This document shows positions 37,674 through 46,272 of a DNA stretch of 64,000 nt, piece after piece. Location of the stretch: the NCBI GenBank assembly GCA_018883545.1, contig JAHLEH010000003.1, positions 186,001 through 250,000 on the forward strand, given 5' to 3'. The first letter of the stretch is position 1. The number at the start of each line of letters is the position of its first letter. Position numbers and translations under genes: made by a program. The notes beneath the pieces are model-generated. The model was not told where the DNA came from. It did not search any database and was given only the letters and a program-made list of their open reading frames with translations. The stretch comes from Marixanthotalea marina (lineage in GTDB: Bacteria > Bacteroidota > Bacteroidia > Flavobacteriales > Flavobacteriaceae).

Positions 37674-39230
37674 TTATAAGCCGTTAATAGCAGCCTCAGC
37701 ACAACGCTCGCCATCCATAGCCGCTGATACGATGCCTCCAGCATAACCAGCACCTTCACCACATGGGAACAAGCCTTTAATTTGGGGATGTTCCAGCGCT
37801 TCATTTCTAGGAATGGAAACAGGCGACGACGTTCTAGACTCTACGCCTACCACATTGGCTTCAGAAGTATAATACCCTTTCATTTTTTGTTCGAATGCCT
37901 GAAACCCTTTTCTGAGTCGGCTACCAATCAATTTTGGCAACAATGAGTGCAAGGGCGCTGCGTTCAACCCGGGTTGGTATGATGATGGATTAAGTTCCAT
38001 CGATTCCTTTCCTTCAACAAAATCTGTTAAACGTTGCGCCGGCGCTGATTGGCTTCGCCCACCCGATGTAAATGCCAATCTCTCCAAATTCTTTTGGTAT
38101 TCCAATGCTTTTAGCGGGCCAAAATGCTCATATTTTACCAAATCCTTACCCGCATCTATTTCAACTACAATTCCCGAATTGGCATATAGATTATTACGCT
38201 TAGATGGCGACATACCGTTAACAACTACCTCGCCATTGGCTGTTGCCGCAGGCACAATAAATCCACCTGGGCACATACAAAACGAATACACACCCCTATC
38301 GTTCACCTGTTCTACCAAGCTATATGAAGCTGCAGGGAGCAATACACTACGCTCGCCGCTACAATGGTATTGAATGGAATCAATTATATGTTGGGGATGC
38401 TCAACACGAACGCCCATGGCAAACGATTTAGCTTCAATGACAATTTCTTTTTGATGCAACAAATAAAAAATATCACGTGCCGAATGCCCAGTAGCCAATA
38501 TAACACGATTTACAGCTAACTCTTCTCCATTTTGAAGTTGAATGGCTTTTAATTGATTGTTTTTTATGATGAAATCAGTCACTCGGGTTTCAAAATGAAT
38601 TTCACCACCATGTTTTAAAATGGTTTCCCGAATATTTTGAACCACTTTAGGCAGTTTATTGGTCCCAATATGAGGATGGGCATCTACCAAAATTTGTTCG
38701 GTAGCACCATGATATACAAGGTTTTCAAAAATCCGGCGGACATCACCCCGTTTCAAACTACGTGTATACAATTTGCCATCGCTATAAGTACCCGCTCCCC
38801 CTTCTCCAAAACAATAATTGGAATCTTCATTCACAAAATGTTTTTGATTGATGGCCCTTAAGTCACGACGTCTATCCTGAACATTTTTGCCCCGCTCCAA
38901 AACCACAGGCTTGTAACCTAATTCAATGCACCTAAGTGCCGCATACATTCCTGCAGGTCCAAAACCTATAATATGAATAGGTTTGGCATTGGAAACATCC
39001 TTATAATCGAATTTATAATCGGAAGTTTGAGGCAAAGGCTCGTCAATATATACCGCTACCTTATAGTTAAAAACAATATTGGGTTTTCGTGCGTCTATAG
39101 ATTTACGAAGTACTTTTACACCCGCAATTTGTTCTGTGGCAATAGCCAAAGCTTCTGCCGATTTTAACATTAAAATATCGCTTTGCCCTTCTTCTTTCAA
39201 AGGTATGCGAAGCTGAAGCTCTTTTACCAT
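37674..39230 (-). CDS. FAD-dependent oxidoreductase of the COG2509 type, function unknown
   Basis: This 518-residue flavoprotein has an N-terminal domain of about 85 residues before the dinucleotide fold. The FAD site is HIIGFGPAGMYAALRC, followed by VVLERGKNVQDRRRD and NYCFGEGGAGTYSDGKLYTR, which identify this widely conserved but uncharacterised family. FMCPGGFIVPAATANGE and FPCGEGAGYAGGI complete the flavin pocket. It is probably cytoplasmic. The start is fixed by the conserved opening VKELQLRIPLKEE. A candidate -7 element (TAATTTTG, 39242-39235) lies immediately before the ATG, suggesting a very short or absent leader. Its substrate is unknown. Confidence 0.87.
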   Translation of the reverse strand: MVKELQLRIPLKEEGQSDILMLKSAEALAIATEQIAGVKVLRKSIDARKPNIVFNYKVAVYIDEPLPQTSDYKFDYKDVSNAKPIHIIGFGPAGMYAALRCIELGYKPVVLERGKNVQDRRRDLRAINQKHFVNEDSNYCFGEGGAGTYSDGKLYTRSLKRGDVRRIFENLVYHGATEQILVDAHPHIGTNKLPKVVQNIRETILKHGGEIHFETRVTDFIIKNNQLKAIQLQNGEELAVNRVILATGHSARDIFYLLHQKEIVIEAKSFAMGVRVEHPQHIIDSIQYHCSGERSVLLPAASYSLVEQVNDRGVYSFCMCPGGFIVPAATANGEVVVNGMSPSKRNNLYANSGIVVEIDAGKDLVKYEHFGPLKALEYQKNLERLAFTSGGRSQSAPAQRLTDFVEGKESMELNPSSYQPGLNAAPLHSLLPKLIGSRLRKGFQAFEQKMKGYYTSEANVVGVESRTSSPVSIPRNEALEHPQIKGLFPCGEGAGYAGGIVSAAMDGERCAEAAINGL

Positions 39231-39234
39231 GCTA

Positions 39235-39242
39235 CAAAATTA
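39235..39242 (-). promoter_or_regulatory. -7-like element directly before the FAD oxidoreductase gene
   Basis: TAATTTTG on the minus strand matches TAnnTTTG. It lies only 4 bases before the start codon, so transcription from it would give an essentially leaderless message. It may equally be a chance match. Confidence 0.3.
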
Positions 39243-39325
39243 ACCAATTACACCCATGTTATAGAAAATTTATTTTTTAAGTAGTATTTAGAGGTTATGA
39301 TGGATTTTGATTTAGTAAAAACTAC

Positions 39326-40228
39326 CTAACTAAAATTATCCTTATCAGCATAGTTCTTTTTCATTTTACTTATAAATTCATCTATCTCTTTGGAATTGTT
39401 GTTTGAACTTTTATAAGAATAAAACAAATCTTGGTCAGTCATTTTAGTTGATTCAAAATGAATTTTAATTAACCCATTCTTTGATTCTTTTTCACAAAAC
39501 TGTTTGGGTACAACACTAAATCCCTCATTAGTTTTTAAAACTTCTATTATGTTTAAATATGAAGGCAAAATGTACCTCGGAACTATTTTTGGATTTTTGT
39601 TAAAATTATTTATCCAGAATTTTTTAATATCTGCTTGATCATTATCATACACAAACCAAGTTTGCTTTTGTATCCACTGTATTAAACGAACATCACTTTT
39701 TCTAATGTCATCCGGTGTATTTATAGAAGCAGAACTTACAAGCGCTAATGCTTCACTTTTAAAATATGAAAACTGATGGTTGTAAAGGTTGTGTTTTTTC
39801 ACACCAACCAATAATTGAATTTTGCCTTGTTCCAGAGCTTCAACAAGTTCTTTTTCAGTTCCAAAAACTGTTACTATGTACATATCAAAAGCATAAATTT
39901 TATCAATCAATTCTTTATTGAAAAAATCTAGAGTACAGCCAATTGTAATTGACAAACGAGTTTTTTTCACTCTTTGGCTTGAGTAATACTCAACTTTTTG
40001 TAGCTGCTGAAGTGGCGTATTGATTTGGGAATATAAAAACTTGCCATATTCAGTAGGTGTCAACTTCCTAGTAGTTCTTTCAAATAACTTTTTGCCTATA
40101 TGGCTTTCTAAAGCAGACAAATGTTTACTAACGCCCGGCTGGGTCATGTTCAACTTTTTTGAAGCCTCTGTAATATTATTACATTCATAAATAGCGCTAA
40201 AAGTTCTGAACCACTCTAAATCAATCAT
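39326..40228 (-). CDS. LysR-family transcriptional regulator
   Basis: This is a 300-residue regulator. The N-terminal winged helix (FRTFSAIYECNNITEASKKL, MTQPGVSKHLSALESHIGKK) is LysR-like. From about residue 90 a periplasmic-binding-like effector domain follows (TIGCTLDFFNKELIDKIYAF, IQLLVGVKK). It is divergent from a flavodoxin-fold NADH-dependent reductase 81 bases away, the classic layout in which a LysR protein controls its neighbour and itself. The inducer is unknown, though electrophiles or quinones would be likely given the neighbour. Confidence 0.9.
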   Translation of the reverse strand: MIDLEWFRTFSAIYECNNITEASKKLNMTQPGVSKHLSALESHIGKKLFERTTRKLTPTEYGKFLYSQINTPLQQLQKVEYYSSQRVKKTRLSITIGCTLDFFNKELIDKIYAFDMYIVTVFGTEKELVEALEQGKIQLLVGVKKHNLYNHQFSYFKSEALALVSSASINTPDDIRKSDVRLIQWIQKQTWFVYDNDQADIKKFWINNFNKNPKIVPRYILPSYLNIIEVLKTNEGFSVVPKQFCEKESKNGLIKIHFESTKMTDQDLFYSYKSSNNNSKEIDEFISKMKKNYADKDNFS

Positions 40229-40251
40229 AATTTATGTTATAAATAATGAAA

Positions 40252-40292
40252 TAAATATAATTAATATTATCAATTAAGCATATTTATATTTG
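40252..40292 (+). promoter_or_regulatory. Divergent LysR/azoreductase control region
   Basis: TATATTTG (40285-40292) is a -7 element 18 bases before the reductase start codon. ATAAATAT (40252-40259) and its complement ATATTTAT (40280-40287) form an inverted pair that overlaps this element and could be the LysR site. The region is AT-rich, so the repeat has limited weight. Confidence 0.45.
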
Positions 40293-40309
40293 TCCAAAAA
40301 CAAACAATC

Positions 40310-40930
40310 ATGACTCAAACATTAGTAATTAGTTATACACCTAGAAAAGGTTCTTATACAAAAGTCTTATTTGATGAATTTGTAACACTAGCAAAAGGAA
40401 AAACAAAAATTAAACATCTAAATTTAGTTGATACGCCTCCAGATTTATTGTTGACAAACAACTTGAATTTGATAATGGAGTGGAATAAGGGCAAAAGAGA
40501 TTTTTCGGAAAAAGAACTCTCAATTCTATCCAATCATCATCATCTTATAGAAGACGTTCTTAAAGCTGACAATATTGTATTAGCATTCCCAGTCTATAAC
40601 TTTACAATGCCCGCAACTGTTAAAGCTTGGGTAGATGCAATTGTTGTTAGCGACAAGACCTTTTCTTTCAGCCCAGAAACGGGCTTTACAGGTTTGTGCA
40701 GGAATAAAAAGGCATTGTCAATTATAGTTGGTGGGTTTGATTATAGTAGTTCAAAAAATATTAAAGAATATGCTACTTCAACTTTAAAACAGAATTATGA
40801 TTTTATGGGCATAAGTTCAGAACAGATTTCAGCATTTGGGGTTGACCAAAATAGAGACCAATTGGATTCAATACTTGAGAATGCTAAATTTGAAATTAGA
40901 ACTTTAGTTGATAAATGGTTTCCAAATTAA
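40310..40930 (+). CDS. FMN-dependent NADH:quinone oxidoreductase/azoreductase (flavodoxin_2 fold)
   Basis: This 206-residue cytoplasmic flavoprotein transfers two electrons from NAD(P)H to quinones or azo compounds. The phosphate-binding start TLVISYTPRKGSYT, the flavin loop FPVYNFTMPATVKAWVDAI and FSFSPETGFTGL are typical of AzoR/NQO-like proteins. It is divergently arranged with the LysR regulator, which points to inducible detoxification. The true electron acceptor is not known. Confidence 0.85.
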   Translation: MTQTLVISYTPRKGSYTKVLFDEFVTLAKGKTKIKHLNLVDTPPDLLLTNNLNLIMEWNKGKRDFSEKELSILSNHHHLIEDVLKADNIVLAFPVYNFTMPATVKAWVDAIVVSDKTFSFSPETGFTGLCRNKKALSIIVGGFDYSSSKNIKEYATSTLKQNYDFMGISSEQISAFGVDQNRDQLDSILENAKFEIRTLVDKWFPN

Positions 40931-40970
40931 AACCCAACTTTATTAAGGGAAATTAATATATTTAGCCCTT

Positions 40971-42758
40971 ATGAAGAAACAGACTGTCTTTAAGTTAATA
41001 GCCATTGCCTTACCGTTAGTTTTAGTAATACTTTTAGAAATATCACTAAGGCTAGCAGGCTATGGTAACAACTACCAGCTTTTCCATAGAATTTCTGTAG
41101 AGAATAAGCCAGATTATCTTGAAATGAACAAGAATATAGCCGGTAAATATTTTAAAGATAACGGGCTACGTTCTGATAACCAGTCGGATTTATTTCTTAA
41201 AACCAAAACCGATAGTACGTTTAGGATATTTGTGCAAGGAGCTTCTACAGTGGTGGGCTTTCCATTTTACCGTGGCGGCTCTTTTCCCCGAATGCTAAAA
41301 CACAGACTGTCACTAACATTTCCCGAAAAAAATATTGAGGTTGTAAATACAGGGATTACCGCCGTAAACTCTTATACTCTTTGGGATTTAACCGATGACA
41401 TTATAAAACAAAAACCAGACCTTGTATTAATCTATGCCGGACATAATGAATACTATGGCGCTTTAGGTGCAGGTTCTTCGGTTTCTTATGGCTCACACCC
41501 TAGTTTTATTAGAACCTATCTTAAACTAAAACAATTTCGGTTTTTTCAGTTATTAGAAAATGGTTATCGAAAACTAATGCCTAAAAAAGGCAAACAACTC
41601 TCTAGAGACGAAACCACATTGATGGAAATAATGGTTAAGGAGCAACGTATCCCCTATGACTCGCAAGTGTATCAAGACGGTTTAACCCAATACGAAAGCA
41701 ACTTAGATAAGATTCTAAAAAAGTACAAAAAACATAACATTCCAGTTATAATTGCTACCGTAGTTAGTAACGAAAAAGACATTAAACCTTTTATTAGTGA
41801 TAACATTCCTAATAAAGATAAATTTTTACAGGATTTAGAATTAGGAAATCCTAATGCTAACGAAATAGCTCAGAATAATGCTATGGCTGCTTATACTTTA
41901 GGTCGCTATTACCTGAGTAAAAATCAGGATACCTCAAAAAAGTATTTACATTTGGCAAAGGAGCTGGATTATCTTAGGTTTCGCGCACCTGATAAAATCA
42001 ATGATTTAATAAAAACCCTATCTGAAAAACACCAAGTTCATTTGCTTGATATGCAGACTGTTTTTTTGGAACATTCTGAACAAAATATTGTTGGAGATGA
42101 ACTTATGACCGAGCATGTTCACCCCAATATTAAAGGTCAATTTTTAATGGCCGATGCTTTTTATAATAAAATTAAAGATTTAGGGTTTTTAGGCGAATGG
42201 AACAATTATATAGATTACAATGAAGCTGCAAATGATATACCAACAACTTTAATTGACTCCATGTATGGTAAATTAGTAGTTGATGATTTAAAAAAGTCCT
42301 GGCCTTACGATTTAAATATGGCTGGCTCTCGCCCCATGTCAAATTACATTAGCAACCCCGCTTACGAACAAAGAATGGCACTGGATCTTTATAGAAAAAC
42401 AGTAACTTGGGATCAAGTGATGGCGCAATCTTTTAAAAGATATGAAAGTGACAATAACCTTGACAAAGCTTTACATGTTGCTGAATCCTTAATTTTTGAA
42501 TATCCCGAACAAGGTGAAGTTTATCGTATGGCTGGTTCAATAAGTTTAAAAATGAACAATCTAAATAAAGCCGAATATTATTTCAACAAATTCAATATTT
42601 TGGAAAAGAATAGTGTTTCCGCAGAACTTTTAGCATCGGTTTATGTTAAACAAAATAAAATGGATTTGGCTAAAAAAACACTTGCAGATGCCAAAAAAAG
42701 AGGGTTGATTGTGCCTACTACAGATGAAATAATCGAGGGACAAAAAGAACCAAACTAA
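40971..42758 (+). CDS. Membrane-anchored SGNH/GDSL-type hydrolase with C-terminal TPRs
   Basis: This 595-residue protein has one N-terminal membrane anchor (about 7-24), an SGNH hydrolase fold (about 80-400) and TPR-like helices at the end (EYPEQGEVYRMAGSISLKMN). The catalytic blocks are altered but recognisable: Ser92 in GAST instead of GDSL, Asn159 in GHNEYYG, and His384 in EHVHPN. Such enzymes deacylate or acylate carbohydrates outside the cytoplasm. It converges with the SxtJ-like/carbamoyltransferase genes, only 7 bases separating the ends. Similar hydrolases often occur beside such carbamoyltransferases, suggesting work on the same glycan or lipid; the substrate is unknown. Confidence 0.78.
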   Translation: MKKQTVFKLIAIALPLVLVILLEISLRLAGYGNNYQLFHRISVENKPDYLEMNKNIAGKYFKDNGLRSDNQSDLFLKTKTDSTFRIFVQGASTVVGFPFYRGGSFPRMLKHRLSLTFPEKNIEVVNTGITAVNSYTLWDLTDDIIKQKPDLVLIYAGHNEYYGALGAGSSVSYGSHPSFIRTYLKLKQFRFFQLLENGYRKLMPKKGKQLSRDETTLMEIMVKEQRIPYDSQVYQDGLTQYESNLDKILKKYKKHNIPVIIATVVSNEKDIKPFISDNIPNKDKFLQDLELGNPNANEIAQNNAMAAYTLGRYYLSKNQDTSKKYLHLAKELDYLRFRAPDKINDLIKTLSEKHQVHLLDMQTVFLEHSEQNIVGDELMTEHVHPNIKGQFLMADAFYNKIKDLGFLGEWNNYIDYNEAANDIPTTLIDSMYGKLVVDDLKKSWPYDLNMAGSRPMSNYISNPAYEQRMALDLYRKTVTWDQVMAQSFKRYESDNNLDKALHVAESLIFEYPEQGEVYRMAGSISLKMNNLNKAEYYFNKFNILEKNSVSAELLASVYVKQNKMDLAKKTLADAKKRGLIVPTTDEIIEGQKEPN

Positions 42759-42765
42759 GCTTGGC

Positions 42766-43125
42766 TTACCAAGGTTTTTCTATGTCCTTTTTTCTGTACA
42801 AATGATTGCGTTGGTGAAAATAAGAATTGTTTTCGGGTTTTTTTAGTATTTGATTATTACCCAATACACGCTGAAAAAAAGACAATGGCAATAAAACCAC
42901 ATAAAAAATAACAAACATGATGATTTGGTTCATAACCAATCCCAAATAATGGGAAAAAGAAAACCAAGCTTTTCCTATAATAAGCGTTATTTTTTTTGAA
43001 ATAAATGACAAAGCCAATAAGCCTACAGACACATAAATAGCCCAAATGGCATCAAACTTTAGGTGCACAACCAACAGCACCAAAGCTAAAACAATAATGG
43101 TCTCTAAAGCTTTTTCCCTTTGCAT
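42766..43125 (-). CDS. SxtJ-like small membrane protein
   Basis: This 119-residue integral membrane protein has three to four hydrophobic helices (LETIIVLALVLLVVHL, IWAIYVSVGLLALSF, MNQIIMFVIFYVVLLPLSF) and a basic, hydrophilic tail. It resembles the SxtJ family named from saxitoxin clusters, whose function is unknown. I place the start at 43125 (MQREKALETI), because the frame upstream of it overlaps the preceding 49-codon gene. Its ATG shares a base with that gene's stop (TGATG), so the two are translationally coupled. It is the third gene of a carbamoyltransferase cassette and may anchor or feed that enzyme at the membrane. Confidence 0.75.
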   Translation of the reverse strand: MQREKALETIIVLALVLLVVHLKFDAIWAIYVSVGLLALSFISKKITLIIGKAWFSFSHYLGLVMNQIIMFVIFYVVLLPLSFFQRVLGNNQILKKPENNSYFHQRNHLYRKKDIEKPW

Positions 43126-43274
43126 CAAAATAATGTATATATAAATGGTGCCAAGGCAGATCCGCTGGTTAAAAATATCAGTACCCCAAAAATTACAAAT
43201 ATGATAATTAAGGGTACCAACCACCATTTTTTACGCTCCTTGAGAAACATGAAAAACTCTTTTATAAACTCCAT
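43125..43274 (-). CDS. 49-residue membrane protein (DUF5989/SxtK-like), between carbamoyltransferase and SxtJ
   Basis: A short gene lies exactly between its neighbours. The carbamoyltransferase stop (TAA, 43277-43275) is followed with no gap by ATG at 43274. The frame runs 49 codons to TGA, which overlaps the ATG of the SxtJ-like gene. The product begins MEFIKEFFMFLKERKKWW, then has one hydrophobic helix (LVPLIIIFVIFGVLIFL) and ends APFIYTLF. This pattern of a basic WW-preceded start and a single TM helix fits the tiny proteins annotated as DUF5989 beside carbamoyltransferases. It probably acts as a membrane adaptor; this is inference. Confidence 0.8.
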   Translation of the reverse strand: MEFIKEFFMFLKERKKWWLVPLIIIFVIFGVLIFLTSGSALAPFIYTLF

Positions 43275-45074
43275 TTATTTTTCAATTATATAATTTTTCA
43301 AAACTAGCACATCCATACCAGATTTCATAAAGCAAAGATAGGCATCCTCTGGTGTATTTACGATGGGCTCGTCCTTAACATTAAAACTTGTATTTATGAG
43401 CACACCATTACCTGTAATTGTTTTGTACGATTGGATTAAATGCCACAACATTGGATTCATTTCCTTTTCTACAACCTGTACCCTGGCGGAAAAATCAATA
43501 TGCGTAACAGCCGGTAAACTTGATTTTTGAAATTTACGCTTATCATCCAAACTAAATTGATTAAAATCTTTTGGTAATTCTTTTCTAAGGGATTCTTTTA
43601 TTTGGCTTGTAAACAACATATAATGGGAATGCTTTCCCGTTTCAAAATAGGTGTCGTAATCTGCTTCACAAACCACGGGTGCAAATGGTCTGAAACCCTC
43701 CCTGAATTTTATTTTCATGTTTAAGTTGTACTGCATATCTGGGTCTGACGCATCGGCCAAAATACTTCTATTTCCTAAGGCTCTTGGACCAAACTCCGTT
43801 CTACCGTTAAACCAACCAACAACTTTTTTATCTGCAATATGCTCAGCTGTCACTTTAACCAACTCTTCTTGATTTTCAAAATAATGGTAGCTACACTTGT
43901 GCTTACGCAAAATCCTTTCAATATCTAGGTTTGAATATTTAGGCCCCAAATACGGATTGAATGGTTTTTCCAAACCTTTAAAACTAAGTTCTTGATTGAT
44001 ATAAGCCGATGCCAAAGCGGCTCCCAATGCCCCACCTGCATCTCCTGCTGCTGGTTGCACATAAATGTCATTAAAAATATGCTGATTGAATAACACGGAA
44101 TTGGCAACACAGTTTAAGGCAACACCACCAGCCAAACATAAATAGTTTTCACCAGTTTCCTGTTTTACAAAGGTTATTAGCTTTAGAAGAATTTCTTCCA
44201 GGACTTTTTGCGCAGCCAATGCCAAATCGGCGTGTAATTGTTCTAAATTTTCTTCCGGCAACCTTTGCTTTACTCCGAAAAGAGCCTCCCATTTTTTAGG
44301 ATTTACCATGCGTAACCCCACAGGATATTCAAAAAAATGTCTATTAAGTTTAATGGAACCATCAGGTTTTATGTCAACCAAGCTTTCCTTTATGATATCC
44401 ATAAAATGTTTTACCCGCTCAGATTTTGGGTCACTGTAAGGCGCTAATCCCATCATTTTATATTCTCCTGAGTTTACCTCGAAACCTAAAAAATAGGTGA
44501 ACGATGAGTAAAAAAGCCCTAACGAATCTGGAAAGTGCAACTCGCCCAAAACCTTTATACCAATCTCTCCGTTGGCAATACCGTAGGATGTCGTGGCCCA
44601 TTCACCAACACCATCAACTGTTAAAAATGCAGCCGTTTTATAGGGGGATGTATAAAAAGCACTTGCCGCATGCGACAAATGGTGCTCTGGAAAATTTATG
44701 GATATTTTACTGTTTTTGTCTGCCCCTAATTCTCTTAAACGCTTCCTAATAAATTGTTTTATGAAGAGTTTTTCCTTTAACCACAAAGGCACGGCCTTGG
44801 CAAACGATTTAAATCCTTTAGGCGCATAAGCATAATAGGTTTCCAATAGCCTTTCAAACTTCAAAAAAGGTTTATCATAGAAAGCTACTAGGTCTATATC
44901 TTCCAAACCAAATCCAGATTCCTCCAAGCAATATTTAATAGCATTTTCAGGAAAGGAGGCATCATTTTTAATTCTTGAAAACCGTTCTTCCTGGGCAGCG
45001 TACAATACCTTTCCATTTTCTACAATAGCTGCAGCAGAGTCATGGTAATACGCAGAAATACCAAGGATTTTCAT
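43275..45074 (-). CDS. NodU/CmcH/SxtI-family O-carbamoyltransferase
   Basis: This 599-residue enzyme transfers a carbamoyl group from carbamoyl phosphate, through an adenylated intermediate, to a hydroxyl of its acceptor. The N-terminal ASKHA/TsaD-like domain shows ILGISAYYHDSAAAIVENG, the metal-binding EHHLSHAASAFYTSP and CLAGGVALNCVANS. The C-terminal domain shows WFNGRTEFGPRALGNRSIL and FRPFAPVV. It heads a coupled cassette with a 49-residue membrane protein and an SxtJ-like protein, the same partners as SxtI in saxitoxin clusters. No natural product cluster is seen, so the acceptor may be an envelope glycan or lipid; that is inference. Confidence 0.93.
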   Translation of the reverse strand: MKILGISAYYHDSAAAIVENGKVLYAAQEERFSRIKNDASFPENAIKYCLEESGFGLEDIDLVAFYDKPFLKFERLLETYYAYAPKGFKSFAKAVPLWLKEKLFIKQFIRKRLRELGADKNSKISINFPEHHLSHAASAFYTSPYKTAAFLTVDGVGEWATTSYGIANGEIGIKVLGELHFPDSLGLFYSSFTYFLGFEVNSGEYKMMGLAPYSDPKSERVKHFMDIIKESLVDIKPDGSIKLNRHFFEYPVGLRMVNPKKWEALFGVKQRLPEENLEQLHADLALAAQKVLEEILLKLITFVKQETGENYLCLAGGVALNCVANSVLFNQHIFNDIYVQPAAGDAGGALGAALASAYINQELSFKGLEKPFNPYLGPKYSNLDIERILRKHKCSYHYFENQEELVKVTAEHIADKKVVGWFNGRTEFGPRALGNRSILADASDPDMQYNLNMKIKFREGFRPFAPVVCEADYDTYFETGKHSHYMLFTSQIKESLRKELPKDFNQFSLDDKRKFQKSSLPAVTHIDFSARVQVVEKEMNPMLWHLIQSYKTITGNGVLINTSFNVKDEPIVNTPEDAYLCFMKSGMDVLVLKNYIIEK

Positions 45075-45172
45075 TTAAGCAAAAAGTGTTTTTTGAAATT
45101 TCGGGGTAAGATACTTATAAAATATCAATTTCTTTAATGCTTAAAAGGGAAGGCAAAAAATAATTAGGAAAA

Positions 45173-46219
45173 TTAATTAGACTGATAGGCCAACATTTGG
45201 TTCTTGGCCATTCTGTTTTCCAAAATTCTTATGTAGCGTAACGCATTCTTATCCTTATAATCGGTGTAAGCTTTGGAAGCCCAATCGATGGCTGAATTTA
45301 AATCGCCATTAATCTCATTTATAATAGCCATATTGTAACAAGCACGTCCGGCTATTTTCCTTTTTGGGTTTTGGGTTTCAACATGCCAAAGTTCGGCAGC
45401 GCCATCCCAATTCCCGGTTTGAGCCCTACGCATGGCAATTTCAAAATTATTGGTTCCTTTAACATAATACTCCCTTGTAACCCTTATTTTAAACGGATAG
45501 GCCCTTAACGCATATCTATGTCCAATACCGTTACTGATTTGCAAAACGGCTTCTTTTCTACCTGTTATGGCTTCGGCGGCTTTAACTGGGTTAATACCCC
45601 TACCAACAGTAGTAGACCAATCGTTGTTCACAATTTCATCTAAAATGGTTTTGTTTAAATTGTCGTACACACGAAAACCTGCCATGATATTTGTTTTTAC
45701 AGAAGCTGAATGCTCAATTACAGGGATTTTTATACCAAATGCATTTACCTCATTTACGGTTTGGGTATTGTAACTAACAGCAGCATCAGTATCGTAAAAT
45801 GACAATACAATAAGTGCATCCAATTGATTTTCTTCACAAATTCCGTTAACCGTACTCCAAGGCAAGGCACTTGGAAACACCCCTAATCCGGGGTTTTCTA
45901 CTTTATTGGATTCAATAAAGACAATATCTTCAAAGGTTTGATTTTTCTCAAACTCATCCTTAATTCCCAACATAACATTCTGGGCACCTTCGGCATCTAA
46001 GTTCATGCCTTCGGCAGAAAGTATTTTATCTAAAGCGTCTAAGGTTTTGTTTTTTGTCGATTCGCTTCTATTCAATATACCCACTCTTTTAATATGGTCG
46101 GGCACATAAACCGGAGCTGGTTCTGTAACACTCATAGTTAAGTTATTTGTGGAACTACATCCTAATAAAAGCGCACAAAAAAGGAATAAAAAAGCAGGTT
46201 TTAGCAGTGTCGGTTTCAT
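45173..46219 (-). CDS. DUF6340-like lipoprotein
   Basis: This 348-residue lipoprotein has signal FLFLFCALLLGC (Cys 21). Residues about 40-230 form an alpha/beta domain starting HIKRVGILNRSE that resembles the Bacteroidota family DUF6340. The C-terminal part (NFEIAMRRAQTGNWDGAAELW, ACYNMAIINEINGDLNSAIDWA) is TPR-like. It is probably an outer-membrane or periplasmic scaffold. The function is not known. It lies 98 bases upstream of the carbamoyltransferase in the same direction but with no clear promoter or terminator between them, so co-transcription is possible. Confidence 0.75.
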   Translation of the reverse strand: MKPTLLKPAFLFLFCALLLGCSSTNNLTMSVTEPAPVYVPDHIKRVGILNRSESTKNKTLDALDKILSAEGMNLDAEGAQNVMLGIKDEFEKNQTFEDIVFIESNKVENPGLGVFPSALPWSTVNGICEENQLDALIVLSFYDTDAAVSYNTQTVNEVNAFGIKIPVIEHSASVKTNIMAGFRVYDNLNKTILDEIVNNDWSTTVGRGINPVKAAEAITGRKEAVLQISNGIGHRYALRAYPFKIRVTREYYVKGTNNFEIAMRRAQTGNWDGAAELWHVETQNPKRKIAGRACYNMAIINEINGDLNSAIDWASKAYTDYKDKNALRYIRILENRMAKNQMLAYQSN

Positions 46220-46272
46220 TTTAACAAGATTTGGTGACTACTAATGTAATAAATTTTTATTTAAACACCGAC

